64,000 nt of DNA from Lentisphaeria bacterium (GCA_018265615.1 JABLYX010000002.1:62001-126000); one strand, 5' to 3'; numbered from the stretch's first letter, positions 26,819 to 35,714 are shown. Numbers and translations: made by a program. The notes: generated by a model not told the origin, from the letters alone.

Positions 26819-29800
26819 TTTTCCACTGTAAAATCTACAGATGCATTGTACCAGTGCCATGGAATTATTCGGGAGGCAGAGGCTTTCCAGTCCATAACTT
26901 CACACTTTCCATTTCCGGGATAATGGGTGGAAAAACCATTTTCCGGGATAACAGTCAACCGGTTCCCGTTATTTCCGCATAAAAGCAATCCGTCTTTCTC
27001 CTGCTTTAAACTTATTCCGTTTTCTGTTTTTAACGACAGGCCCACCGTGGAGTCAGATATCGAGGCCCTTTCCGTCAACCAGTACCATTGGGTATGAATG
27101 GTTGGAGAAGCGTCAAATGTATACTCCACCGCATAACGAACGGGGGGAAGCGCTGTTCGGCGTCCCAGGCGGAACATACCGGTAAAGAGAAGTTTGAGTT
27201 TACCATTGTCCTCCCGTAAAGAAACTCCTGTATCTGTATCGGAAGAGGCGGAATAATTGTTCTGTTCCGGCTTCTGAAAACCGCGGGCAAACAAATCAAG
27301 ATCCTTGAAAAAGAGCTGGCCGTTTCTATTTTCCATTGAACGAATCATTCCTCCTTTCTTGGCAATACGCAGATGATAAAATGGATTATCGATCCGCCAA
27401 TTCATACTTTCATTGGTAACAGTGAGTTGTCCGACTTTACAGACCGCCTGTTGTTCCGGGCGCGGCAAAGGCGAAAAAGCTGGAGTCAGTTTTACAACAA
27501 AATGACCGTTGTGCTGTGGGGTCGGAAACATATTTTCCGGATTTTTCCAAAAAAATGCGAGATGCCATTGGTATTGTTGATTCAATTTATCCAGAATCAT
27601 CACATCGTCCAGGCCGGCAGTCAGAGGATTATGCAATGTCAATTTAATTCCTCCGTCCTGGCCGAAAGCGGTAATATGAGGCGCAGTCAAATGCAATGGC
27701 GTTATTTTCGATTGCCAAACGATCGGGGTCCCCCACAGCCGAGCGGTCCCCCGTTCATCTTTGCCTGGATGTCCGAAACGGTGCCGGACAGCAAAGATAT
27801 CATCTAAAATTCCTTCGGCGGTATTGACCTGCCAGCGTTTAATATCCGCTCCGGCCAAGACCAGGCCGATAGAGCGTTCCGGGCATTTCTGCAATGCGGC
27901 TTCCAATACAACTTCTGAAGGAGTACAGCGATAAGTCAGTTTTATCCTGCCGCCTGTCGGGTATGTTATTTCGGCGCGAATCACGCAACCTTCAGAGGAA
28001 GATTCCACCGTTGGAACGGAATCGGCATAGAGACGTGGCGGGTCCTGCATCAGGGTTGAGGACGCAATAATCCGCGCTCCGGTGAGGACCGGTTTTTTTC
28101 CTGCTCCGGTCATTGCCGCAATCATTCCATTCCTGTCTATAGTCAGAGTATAATCATTACCATATACAGTAATCGCTTCGCCTGAACTGATATTCCATCT
28201 GATCGTATTTTTCACTTTAGGTTGGATCGGAATTGCGTTAGAGGACTGGAAAGGGGAAATTGGCCGATTAGCCAAGACAGTGTAGCCCCATGGGCCAAGC
28301 TTTAAATGGAGCTGATCTGATTGAAATTCAGTTCCTGTATCTATTTCCCGAAATGTTTCTTTCTGGTCCAATATTTTTGTCGGCAGTTTTACAGAGAATT
28401 CAACTGGAGCCGGTGACAGGTTCACAAATGCAAGAGATTTCTGATCTTGCAGTTGCCGAATACAGGAAAATACTTCAGGCGCGGAAGTCACGATGGAACG
28501 ATATTCTGCGGTCCCGCGTCGTAATTCCGGTAATTTTTCTCTGAGATTAAGTAACTTCTGGAAAAAGAAACCGTTACCGATATCTGCGTCCTGATAAACC
28601 AATGGTACACTGTCTGAAAAAAACAGGACTGCGTGCATGGCCAAAAATGCGCCAAGTCCGATTGCCCCCTGCGTTCGTGGACTGTCATGGCATTCCACGT
28701 AGCGCATCCGCAACAGCCCTTCCGGTTCTGCCAATTTTTGTTCTTCAAGCCAAGTAGAGAGCCGGCGGACAAATTCTGCCGGCTCCAATTGTAAAAGCAA
28801 TTTATTACAAAACTGGAAACAGAACGGCATATCATAGATGATATCAGTATGAGCGGAATAAGGCAGATGGTGCGGAACCTCTGCCAATACCACGCCTTGT
28901 GAATTAGCAGCACGTACCCCGGAACGAATAGCCTGCAACATCTCACTTCCGCCCTGACGGCGGGTATTGCTCGCCCGTTCGTAGGGAAGCGCTGGAAGCG
29001 TTCCTCCTGTCTTGCCAAGTTCTTCCTGCCACCACTTCAGGGGAACGTTCTTCGGTTTGGAGGAAATTGCAGGAAAATCTCTGCGGCGCCAATTCGGACG
29101 GCTGGAGCCATCGACAACATCAATTCTCAGACCGTCGAGTCCATACTCCCTTACGTAAAATCCGGCCAGTTCCTTCATATAGAGCTGCCAGGAAGGTACT
29201 CCGAAATCAAAGCTCTGATAAGGCAAAGCATTTCCCTGTTGATCAAAAAGCAACTCCCAGGGTTTATTTCCCCGTAATTGCCCATAAGCTGCTGTTCCTC
29301 CATGTGGAATGATATCCTGCAATACGTGCATCTGATTCCGATGTGCTTCATCAACCAGTTCCCGGTATTCCACTGCAGTTCCTGATTGCGGATTCAACTT
29401 TCGATATAAGCGCGGCCAGTAACTGCTGGGACCATCCTGAACCGGCAGAATCCAAATTGTATTGAAGCCCAGTTGATTTAAACGTGGTAACAGTTCTTTA
29501 CGCGCACCGGAAAAACCGCCTAAGTCCCGCCGTTCACTAAGGAAACTTCCGCCGGCACTAAAGTTGTAGATCACTGCATCCCGAACCCAATCAGGACGAT
29601 CAGCGGGAGGGTTTAATCCCAGTTCTGCCAGCATGTTCTGGCATTCCTTCCGGAGAAATACGGTTTCCAATGGCCGATCGAACATCTTTAAATAAACTGG
29701 TCCGAGATTCTGTTCCTCCTCTGGATATACCCATCCATAGGAAAGAAAATTCGCTTGAATTTGAGGGATGTCATGCCTGATTCCTACTTGCATATTTGCA

Positions 29801-30486
29801 TAGTCCCGCTGAGGTGCTGGTATGAACAAAGCCGTTACATTCTCCCGCTGCATGAGAAACGGCTGAATATGAGTACCATGTGCTTCTTCCGTATAATTTG
29901 TCGGAAGATTTTTCAATTCTCGCGGTTTGTGTCCAATGTAGTCATTTCTTCCGGAAGCAGGGAAAAAATAACGTCCTTCTTTCAATATGGGAAATGTGAA
30001 AATGAAGTTTGCCAGCAGTGCCGGGGATTTTTTCTTTCCCAGGTAAAAGAGTTTTATGGAGCGGGCGAGCAGATCAGGCGAAGATGGACCTCCCAATTGT
30101 ATTTGTTCCACTGCTTTCCAATCTCCAATACGGTATTGCAGGATACAAATGGATTTTTCCGGTTTCCATTGCCAGGATTCCAGCCTGTAAGGAGCTTCCT
30201 TCTGATAATTTTCCCAATCGTTATACCAAGCTCCCTCAGGAGAGGTCGGAGCAAACAAATCCGGTTGACAAAAACGTTTTCCTCCCGGCCATCCCGGTCC
30301 CCAATTAAAAGGGGGCGTGGAATCGGTATTATCGAAGACAGCATGATCTTTCCAGGTCACCTTTATCCAGTGACCATTATCGGTATCGAATGAGAAATTC
30401 CAGTGACCATTGTGAATGGTCTTTACGTCAGCCGCCAACAGCAGTGACAACGAAAATAGCAGTAAAGTCAAACTATTCTTTAACAT
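26815..30486 (-). CDS. Secreted GH13 (alpha-amylase family) protein, 1223 residues
   Basis: A signal peptide (LKNSLTLLLFSLSLLLA) is followed by about 270 residues of beta-rich sequence, then a GH13 barrel. The catalytic residues are in place: nucleophile Asp456 in GLDGLRIDVVDG, acid/base Glu536 in VVLAEVPHH and the third Asp601 in ECHDSP. The last 500 residues form further beta domains of unknown fold, so the protein is about twice the usual amylase length. ATG 30486 follows AAAGGA; a TTG at 30492 is less likely. It lies between the pseudopilin and NPCBM genes, under the LacI-type regulator. The exact glycan cannot be told. Confidence 0.85.
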   Translation of the reverse strand: MLKNSLTLLLFSLSLLLAADVKTIHNGHWNFSFDTDNGHWIKVTWKDHAVFDNTDSTPPFNWGPGWPGGKRFCQPDLFAPTSPEGAWYNDWENYQKEAPYRLESWQWKPEKSICILQYRIGDWKAVEQIQLGGPSSPDLLARSIKLFYLGKKKSPALLANFIFTFPILKEGRYFFPASGRNDYIGHKPRELKNLPTNYTEEAHGTHIQPFLMQRENVTALFIPAPQRDYANMQVGIRHDIPQIQANFLSYGWVYPEEEQNLGPVYLKMFDRPLETVFLRKECQNMLAELGLNPPADRPDWVRDAVIYNFSAGGSFLSERRDLGGFSGARKELLPRLNQLGFNTIWILPVQDGPSSYWPRLYRKLNPQSGTAVEYRELVDEAHRNQMHVLQDIIPHGGTAAYGQLRGNKPWELLFDQQGNALPYQSFDFGVPSWQLYMKELAGFYVREYGLDGLRIDVVDGSSRPNWRRRDFPAISSKPKNVPLKWWQEELGKTGGTLPALPYERASNTRRQGGSEMLQAIRSGVRAANSQGVVLAEVPHHLPYSAHTDIIYDMPFCFQFCNKLLLQLEPAEFVRRLSTWLEEQKLAEPEGLLRMRYVECHDSPRTQGAIGLGAFLAMHAVLFFSDSVPLVYQDADIGNGFFFQKLLNLREKLPELRRGTAEYRSIVTSAPEVFSCIRQLQDQKSLAFVNLSPAPVEFSVKLPTKILDQKETFREIDTGTEFQSDQLHLKLGPWGYTVLANRPISPFQSSNAIPIQPKVKNTIRWNISSGEAITVYGNDYTLTIDRNGMIAAMTGAGKKPVLTGARIIASSTLMQDPPRLYADSVPTVESSSEGCVIRAEITYPTGGRIKLTYRCTPSEVVLEAALQKCPERSIGLVLAGADIKRWQVNTAEGILDDIFAVRHRFGHPGKDERGTARLWGTPIVWQSKITPLHLTAPHITAFGQDGGIKLTLHNPLTAGLDDVMILDKLNQQYQWHLAFFWKNPENMFPTPQHNGHFVVKLTPAFSPLPRPEQQAVCKVGQLTVTNESMNWRIDNPFYHLRIAKKGGMIRSMENRNGQLFFKDLDLFARGFQKPEQNNYSASSDTDTGVSLREDNGKLKLLFTGMFRLGRRTALPPVRYAVEYTFDASPTIHTQWYWLTERASISDSTVGLSLKTENGISLKQEKDGLLLCGNNGNRLTVIPENGFSTHYPGNGKCEVMDWKASASRIIPWHWYNASVDFTVEK

Positions 30487-30507
30487 GAACAAATCCTTTG
30501 CATCAAG

Positions 30508-31386
30508 TCAGGGACAATTTTGAAAATAGAAGCTTTTTTTGACTTCATCATGAGTCAGTGAGCCGATTCTGATAGATTGCACATGGCCATCAAGATAAAG
30601 AGAATTGAAGCTGGTGGAACCGGCATGACGGCGAATTTTAGGATTGGTGATAAAATCTGCCGGCTGGGCTGTCGCCACATCACAACAAATTTGCGTCTGA
30701 TCCATATCGATCAACATACTTCTGCGTGACGCTTCCGTAAATCTGGCGATCCGCTGGAAACGGGCATAACGGGAGTATTGTAATTTACGGAATCCCCCAT
30801 TTCTAACTTGATCCCAGCCCATGTGAGCATTGTAAGCATAGTTTGAAATCGGGAGCAGGGTCGTATTGTCGGCAGAATACCATTTCCCGAAGAAAAGCTG
30901 TTCATCAGTTCGTCCGGAAGGACAGGTCAGCGGTTGAAAACTGCCGTAACTTCTGATTTTTGTTTCAACTGCTGCTGCCTGACGATAGCCGAGAACTTGA
31001 GCATAATAGGTATCCCACCAGGCATTGGCTGTTTTATCTTCAAACTGTGTCATGACCATACCGTTGTGTGCCGGAATCGGGAATCCGTCATAACTGGAGG
31101 AATAAAATTCATTTAAAGTTCCAATTTGTTTCATATTATTACTGCACGCAATACTTTTTCCCCGTTCCCGTGCGGAATTCAGTGCGGGCAACAACAAACT
31201 GGCCAAGATGGCTATAATTGCAATTACAACAAGCAATTCAATCAGCGTGAACTTGGGGAAACCGCCCTGTGGAAATTTGCTCCGGCACATGTTCTTGAAG
31301 AAAAACACAGAACAGTCGCACCATTTCGAATTACAGTCACCAATAAAAGCAAACCGGTACATGAAATTGTGCTTTCTTTTTGACAT
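30508..31386 (-). CDS. Prepilin-type pseudopilin (DUF1559/H-X9-DG-like)
   Basis: The 292-residue protein carries the type IV prepilin signal FTLIELLVVIAIIAILASLL at about residue 46, preceded by Lys instead of the usual Gly. The C-terminus has HAGSTSFNSLYLDGHV, a stretched H-Xn-DG motif typical of the large pseudopilin families of Planctomycetes and Lentisphaerae. The 45-residue leader is long and holds three Cys. The ATG has GGAGAGG. Such proteins are often encoded beside glycan-use genes in these phyla, which fits the GH13 gene 22 bases downstream. Whether it forms a fibre is unknown. Confidence 0.88.
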   Translation of the reverse strand: MSKRKHNFMYRFAFIGDCNSKWCDCSVFFFKNMCRSKFPQGGFPKFTLIELLVVIAIIAILASLLLPALNSARERGKSIACSNNMKQIGTLNEFYSSSYDGFPIPAHNGMVMTQFEDKTANAWWDTYYAQVLGYRQAAAVETKIRSYGSFQPLTCPSGRTDEQLFFGKWYSADNTTLLPISNYAYNAHMGWDQVRNGGFRKLQYSRYARFQRIARFTEASRRSMLIDMDQTQICCDVATAQPADFITNPKIRRHAGSTSFNSLYLDGHVQSIRIGSLTHDEVKKSFYFQNCP

Positions 31387-31434
31387 GCCAACCTCTCCTG
31401 TTAAGACTAGTTTTTCGGAAAAAAGAAATGAATC

Positions 31435-32445
31435 TTACTGACGGTAAAAATGATTTCGCTTCTGTTCAAGATAATAAGCGCGCAATTCATCTGGTTCCAG
31501 AAAATCCGCTTGAATTCTGGCATGTTGTTTTACTGATTGAGGATTTTCAATGAGTTCAATCATGCGTTTGATGATCTTTGAGGCCCATTCTTGAAACGGC
31601 AAGCGAATCACTCCGATTACCTTTAGATTATGGATAAAATCAACGGGCAGTGAATAGCTGTAAATAAACTGGGGCTGATAATCCAAGTTATATTCCGCAA
31701 TGTAGTTGAGGATATCCGTCACCCTGAGGCGGCTGTCAGCCAGAATGACTTCCGGGCGTTTTCGGCACAATGTTTCCAACCATTTTTCTCCTGTACCATA
31801 CGTATATTTGAGATGCGTCAAATCGAGTCCCCATTTCTGACAGGCTTTAACACATCCGGCATCCCAGTCTGCAATCAGCCGGCATTCCGGATTAACTTGA
31901 TTGGAAATGAGGCAGACTGAACTGTAACCGTGGCTCTTGACTTTTTGTATCGCCTGGGTTAAAGCTGTTGAAACTTCGAAGCCGAAACTCTCAAAATGTT
32001 CATCAGCAGAGAGTGTCTGAAGTACAGGACACTGGATTTGCTGGATGCTTTCTGGATAAATCCATAAATGATAGATGATTCCATCCACCTGCCTTTCCTG
32101 AAGAGCACGTAAATATTGTGTTTCCTCCTCACGACTGAACCGCGTGGGGGCAATTAATAAATGATACCCGTTCAGGCTTGCTTCGTTCAACAGGGTTTGG
32201 GCGAAAAATGCAGAGAAATTATTGGCTATGTTACCGATCATGAAACCAATTAAGCGGCTTTTGCCGGTTCGTAATCCACGAGCTACCGCCGATGGACGAT
32301 AATCCAACTCTCGAACGGCGTCATCTATTTTCTTACGACTTTCTGCAGAAAACTGTTCTGGTGGCCGATATCTATTAAGATACATGGAAACGAGAGTTTT
32401 TGACACTCCCGCTTTCCGGGCAATATCCTGGATTGTGACTTTCAT
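31435..32445 (-). CDS. LacI-family transcriptional regulator
   Basis: The N-terminal HTH is canonical: VTIQDIARKAGVSKTLVSMYLN, then the hinge helix region SAVARGLRTGKSRLIGFMIGN. A periplasmic-binding-protein-like sensor domain follows (about residues 60-330). Length is 336 residues. It heads the minus-strand glycan operon, and an operator overlaps its own promoter, so autoregulation with sugar-driven release is likely. ATG 32445 is nine bases from GGAAAA; ATG 32454 is also in frame but too close to that site. The effector is unknown. Confidence 0.93.
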   Translation of the reverse strand: MKVTIQDIARKAGVSKTLVSMYLNRYRPPEQFSAESRKKIDDAVRELDYRPSAVARGLRTGKSRLIGFMIGNIANNFSAFFAQTLLNEASLNGYHLLIAPTRFSREEETQYLRALQERQVDGIIYHLWIYPESIQQIQCPVLQTLSADEHFESFGFEVSTALTQAIQKVKSHGYSSVCLISNQVNPECRLIADWDAGCVKACQKWGLDLTHLKYTYGTGEKWLETLCRKRPEVILADSRLRVTDILNYIAEYNLDYQPQFIYSYSLPVDFIHNLKVIGVIRLPFQEWASKIIKRMIELIENPQSVKQHARIQADFLEPDELRAYYLEQKRNHFYRQ

Positions 32446-32460
32446 GGCTTTCATTTTCCT

Positions 32461-32478
32461 ATGTAAACCGATTTACAT
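32461..32478. promoter_or_regulatory. LacI-type operator
   Basis: ATGTAAACCGATTTACAT is an 18-base palindrome with perfect seven-base arms and the central CG that LacI-family hinge helices require. It lies just downstream of the -10 of the lacI promoter, overlapping the expected transcript start, so bound repressor would block initiation. Confidence 0.85.
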
Positions 32479-32482
32479 TAAT

Positions 32483-32510
32483 ATTATATCAGATTTCCGC
32501 TGAATATCAA
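32483..32510 (-). promoter_or_regulatory. Promoter of the glycan island operon
   Basis: On the minus strand TTGATA (32510-32505) and TATAAT (32488-32483) are 16 bases apart, directly upstream of the operator. It would drive lacI, pseudopilin, GH13 and NPCBM genes, which are all spaced by fewer than 50 bases. Confidence 0.75.
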
Positions 32511-32523
32511 GCCGTTTTTTACT

Positions 32524-32552
32524 CCAGAAATAATTTTTTTTAAAATTTCTGG
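32524..32552. other. Inverted repeat at the right island edge
   Basis: CCAGAAAT (32524-32531) pairs perfectly with ATTTCTGG (32545-32552) around an A/T-only 13-base loop. It is the last AT-rich piece before base composition returns to GC-rich. The role is unknown. Confidence 0.4.
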
Positions 32553-32590
32553 TATTTTGAAAGTACGCAGCGGGTAAGGAGGGACAGGGG

Positions 32591-32728
32591 AAATGCGAGG
32601 TATCGAGCGTGTGCGACGACCGCTCCGACAACGTCTTTATTCACGGCGGCAACCGTTTCCCGGAGCTGGACGAGGCTGAACCGCGCCGGTATTACCTCTG
32701 CCTGGAGTATCCGGCGGTACAGTTGTAA
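32591..32728 (+). pseudogene. Gene-tail remnant, right copy of the island-flanking repeat
   Basis: This copy reads KCEVSSVCDDRSDNVFIHGG, continues through FPELDEAEPRRYYLCLEY and ends at a TAA (32726-32728), so it keeps the C-terminus the left copy has lost. No start or ribosome site is seen upstream. It matches the left copy at 66 of 72 bases (32603-32674). Family not recognised. The intervals 32729-32828 and 33244-33416 hold no gene I can support. Confidence 0.55.
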
Positions 32729-32828
32729 CTGCCGTTCCCGGCAGGTCCGGCCGGGGGGGACCGCAGAAAACTCACCTGTGAAGATTTGGGCCTTGCATCG
32801 CTACTGAAATTCGTATACTGATTTCACA

Positions 32829-33243
32829 TTCATCGATATTCGCCGGAGCAACCGTGCAATCAACGATAATCCCGCTCAAATCGATCAGCAAATGCCCCTT
32901 CAAACCGTAATAAGCCGGCGCCTTTGCAGCACAGTACCCATAAGTTGCGTCCTCCCTGAACGGCTTGGCCAAAAGGGCTCTTCTGAAACCGCAAACCGGC
33001 ATCGGAAATCCATCTGCGATATTGACTTGACTGCCATTCGGCAAAAGGTGTGCGAGTAGAGATTCTCGAATTTTCTGCCTGCTCTTCCAAAGATTGGCCG
33101 CTTGTCGCAAAAAGGAGGTTATTCGGAAACAGATGCCGCCAATGGTCTCTAAGATATCGATGAATGGTTTTATCACAATCCATACCAAACGACTCTCCCG
33201 CAATTTCCATCGTTATCACTTCCGCATCCGATAATTTCGGTGA
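32829..33243 (-). pseudogene. IS982-family transposase remnant, frameshifted
   Basis: The minus strand encodes recognisable IS982 transposase: SPKLSDAEVITMEIAGESFG, DCDKTIHRYLRDHWRHLFPN, then after a frameshift near 33125 RITSFLRQAANLWKSRQ, DGFPMPVCGF (with a catalytic Asp), YGYCAAKAPAYYGLKGHLL and APANIDE. A stop lies upstream of the first block and the frame is lost after 32829, so both ends and the last catalytic acid are missing. It is a dead fragment beside the right end of the AT-rich island. No terminal repeats were found. Confidence 0.85.
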
Positions 33244-33247
33244 TATA

Positions 33248-33348
33248 GCTCACTGTGAGCATGCTTGAATTCCTTTTCGACGTCGGTTGCAGTTAACCTG
33301 GCTTAAGGGATATTTCAGCTATTAATAGCCCAGGCATGCTCTTTTTTT
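33248..33348 (+). other. Structured gene-free segment with terminator-like 3' end
   Basis: GCTCACTGTGAGC (33248-33260) is a perfect palindrome. GAGCATGC (33257-33264) can pair with GCATGCTC (33334-33341), which is followed by seven T. Between them lies GCTATTAATAGC (33318-33329), another perfect palindrome. This could be a terminator of a lost gene or a small RNA with its own terminator. No convincing promoter was found for it. Confidence 0.35.
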
Positions 33349-33416
33349 GTTTTTTCCAACTCTTGCTCAGAAAAACTTGCACACGGCGTTTTATTTCATA
33401 TTCGCACTCCATTCTT

Positions 33417-33444
33417 TTGATTTTCCGGAAAAAGGATGTATAAT
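33417..33444 (+). promoter_or_regulatory. Promoter for uvrC-tcdA
   Basis: TTGATT (33417-33422) and TATAAT (33439-33444) are 16 bases apart, 31 bases before the uvrC start. Confidence 0.7.
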
Positions 33445-33475
33445 GAAAAGACGATCATGAATCATCGGAAAGAAT

Positions 33476-34963
33476 ATGCATAAGAGTGAATTTCACCCGT
33501 CGGAAATACCGAATAAACCCGGTGTATACGTCTATCGCGACTGGTCGGGAAAGGTCATCTATGTCGGCAAGGCCGCGAACCTGCGCCGTCGGATGAGTTC
33601 CTATTTCCAGCCCTCCCGGGTCATGCGGGCCGACGCGAAGCTGCGCTCGCTGATCAATTCGATCGAGGATTGGAGCTATGAGGTCGTCCGGACGGAGAGT
33701 GAAGCGCTGATCCTTGAATCGCGTCTCATCAAGGATTACGCACCCTATTACAATATCCTGATGCGCGACGACAAGCGTTATCTGCTGCTGAAAATCGATT
33801 GGAGCGAAAAATTCCCGACGCTCAAGCTCGCCCGGCTGAAGAAGAGTGACGGTGCACAGTATTTCGGCCCGTTCCCGAACGGAGGCGCCCTCCGGATGAC
33901 ACTGGAATTCCTGCTTTCCCATTTCGGGCTCCGTGCCTGCCGCGACTCCGAGCCGGATGAGGAGACCCGCAAACGCTGCCTGAAGCGGATCGTGAAAGAT
34001 TGCTGCGCTCCCTGCATCGGCGCGGTTTCTCCGGAGGAATACCGGCAGCGGGTTGAACGCGCCGTCGCTGTCCTCGAAGGCGATATCGGTGGATTGACCG
34101 CTGTTCTGAAGGAACGGATGGACACGGCCGCGATGGAGGAGAAATTCGAAAAAGCCGCTCATCTCCGTGATGTCATGACGAACCTCGAAGCCGTTTTCGG
34201 CAAAAAGAGCCGGATTTTTGCCCGCCCGGAGCTTCCGGGGAGCTCTCCGGGGCTGGAGGCGGTGCGTTCCCTCGGGAATGCGCTCGGCCTTGCGAAGCCG
34301 CCGTCGCGCATCATCGGCTTCGATATTTCGAACATCCTCGGGAAGCTGGCCGTCGCGAGCCTTGTGGCTTTCAAAGACGGCAGGCCGGACAGGGACAACT
34401 ACCGCCGCTTCCGCATCCGTACCGTTCACCAGAGCGACGACTTCGCAATGATGCATGAAGTGCTGGTCCGCCATTTCGGGCGCCTGATTGAAGAAGGGCG
34501 CCCCCTGCCGGACCTTGTGATGGTCGACGGCGGCAAGGGGCAGCTTTCCGCTGCGATCGACGCTCTTGTGGAGATCAACTGTCCGCCGCTGCCGGTGATC
34601 GGCCTCGCAAAACGAAATGAGGAGATCTTTCTGCCGGGCCGCAGCGAACCGGTCGTTCTCGATCGCCACGACCCGGCGCTGCGTATGCTTCAGGCGCTGC
34701 GCGACGAGGCGCACCGCTTTGCGATCACCTATCACCGCGAGTTGCGCAACAAACTGATCGAGCAGTCGAAGCTGGACGAAATCTCCGGGATCGGTGCCAG
34801 CCGGAAGCGGGAGCTTCTGCGCGCATTCGGTTCCCTTCGCAGCCTGAAGAAAGCGACGGAGCAGGAGATTGCCGAACGGGTTCCGGGAATCGGCGATGAA
34901 CTTGCCGGTAAAATCTATGACGCGCTGCATAAAGCGCATGTAACTGATCAGGAAGAAATATGA
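33476..34963 (+). CDS. uvrC: UvrABC system protein C, compact form
   Basis: UvrC makes both incisions in nucleotide excision repair. Domains in order: GIY-YIG nuclease (GVYVYRD and VIYVGKAANLRRRM, residues 16-40), a four-Cys cluster (Cys155, 168, 176/177, 180) matching the known Fe-S site, UVR motif (EEKFEKAAHLRDVM, 221-234), RNase H-like nuclease (Asp283 in FDISN, Asp351 in MVDGGKGQ) and a terminal helix-hairpin-helix pair (ISGIGASRKRELL, VPGIGDELAGKI). At 495 residues it is about 100 shorter than E. coli UvrC, yet all catalytic parts are present. The start has a GGAAAG site. It overlaps tcdA by four bases. Confidence 0.95.
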   Translation: MHKSEFHPSEIPNKPGVYVYRDWSGKVIYVGKAANLRRRMSSYFQPSRVMRADAKLRSLINSIEDWSYEVVRTESEALILESRLIKDYAPYYNILMRDDKRYLLLKIDWSEKFPTLKLARLKKSDGAQYFGPFPNGGALRMTLEFLLSHFGLRACRDSEPDEETRKRCLKRIVKDCCAPCIGAVSPEEYRQRVERAVAVLEGDIGGLTAVLKERMDTAAMEEKFEKAAHLRDVMTNLEAVFGKKSRIFARPELPGSSPGLEAVRSLGNALGLAKPPSRIIGFDISNILGKLAVASLVAFKDGRPDRDNYRRFRIRTVHQSDDFAMMHEVLVRHFGRLIEEGRPLPDLVMVDGGKGQLSAAIDALVEINCPPLPVIGLAKRNEEIFLPGRSEPVVLDRHDPALRMLQALRDEAHRFAITYHRELRNKLIEQSKLDEISGIGASRKRELLRAFGSLRSLKKATEQEIAERVPGIGDELAGKIYDALHKAHVTDQEEI

Positions 34964-35688
34964 CGGATTCAACGAAAGAGCGGCAGAAACGGACTCACCT
35001 CCTTCTGGGTGATAAGCTGGACAGGCTGCGCAATGTCCATGTGCTTGTGCTCGGCATCGGCGGCGTCGGTGCGTATGCTGCCGAGCAGTTGGCCCGGGCG
35101 GGCATAGGGAAGCTGACGCTTGTCGATGGAGACACGGTCGAGCCGTCCAACTGCAACCGGCAGCTTCCGGCGTTGAGCTCCACGATCGGGCTGCCGAAAG
35201 CGGAAGTCATGGCCAGACGGCTCGCCGAGATCAATCCGGAACTTGAAATCCGGGTGTTGACCGAGTTTATCGAAGGGGAAAAAATTCCGCAGCTCCTGGA
35301 GACGGAATTCGATTATGTGGTCGACGCCATCGATTCCCTGACTCCGAAAGTCGACTTCCTGCTTGAATGCCGGAGGCGGAAGACGCCTCTTGTCAGTTCA
35401 ATGGGCGCCGGAGGAAAAATGGACCCTTCTCTGATTGCGGTCGCCGATATCTCGAAAACGCACGGGTGCGCCCTTGCCCGGGCGGTCCGGACAAGATTGC
35501 GGAACCATGGCGTCACGCGGGGGATCAAAGTGGTTTTCTCTCCGGAGGCGGTTCCGAAATCCGCTGTTGAACCGTCGGCCGGTCCGGATGGGAAAGCGCG
35601 TTCCACTGTCGGAACCGTCTCCTATATACCGGCTGTATTCGGCTGTGTCTGTGCAAGCGCTGTCATCCGCGGGCTTCTGGCGGATTGA
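34960..35688 (+). CDS. tcdA: tRNA threonylcarbamoyladenosine dehydratase (TcdA/CsdL)
   Basis: TcdA cyclises t6A37 in tRNA to ct6A. The 242-residue protein is a ThiF/E1-like adenylating enzyme: VLGIGGVGAYAAEQLARAGIG (nucleotide-binding loop, residues about 31-51), LVDGDTVEPSNCNRQ, VVDAIDSLTPKVDFLLECR, SSMGAGGKMDPS and the C-terminal GTVSYIPAVFGCVCASAVIR. These blocks separate it from MoeB/ThiF proper. The ATG overlaps the uvrC stop, so the two are coupled. A terminator follows. Confidence 0.92.
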   Translation: MTDSTKERQKRTHLLLGDKLDRLRNVHVLVLGIGGVGAYAAEQLARAGIGKLTLVDGDTVEPSNCNRQLPALSSTIGLPKAEVMARRLAEINPELEIRVLTEFIEGEKIPQLLETEFDYVVDAIDSLTPKVDFLLECRRRKTPLVSSMGAGGKMDPSLIAVADISKTHGCALARAVRTRLRNHGVTRGIKVVFSPEAVPKSAVEPSAGPDGKARSTVGTVSYIPAVFGCVCASAVIRGLLAD

Positions 35689-35714
35689 TTCATTTTTCCG
35701 TCGCAGTCGGGGTA

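Noticed and set aside
25202..32674. Flanking repeats as a transposition target duplication or att pair
   Set aside because: They are 72 bases with six mismatches, and read in one frame. That fits old paralogous gene tails better than a recent duplication, and no integrase gene is present.
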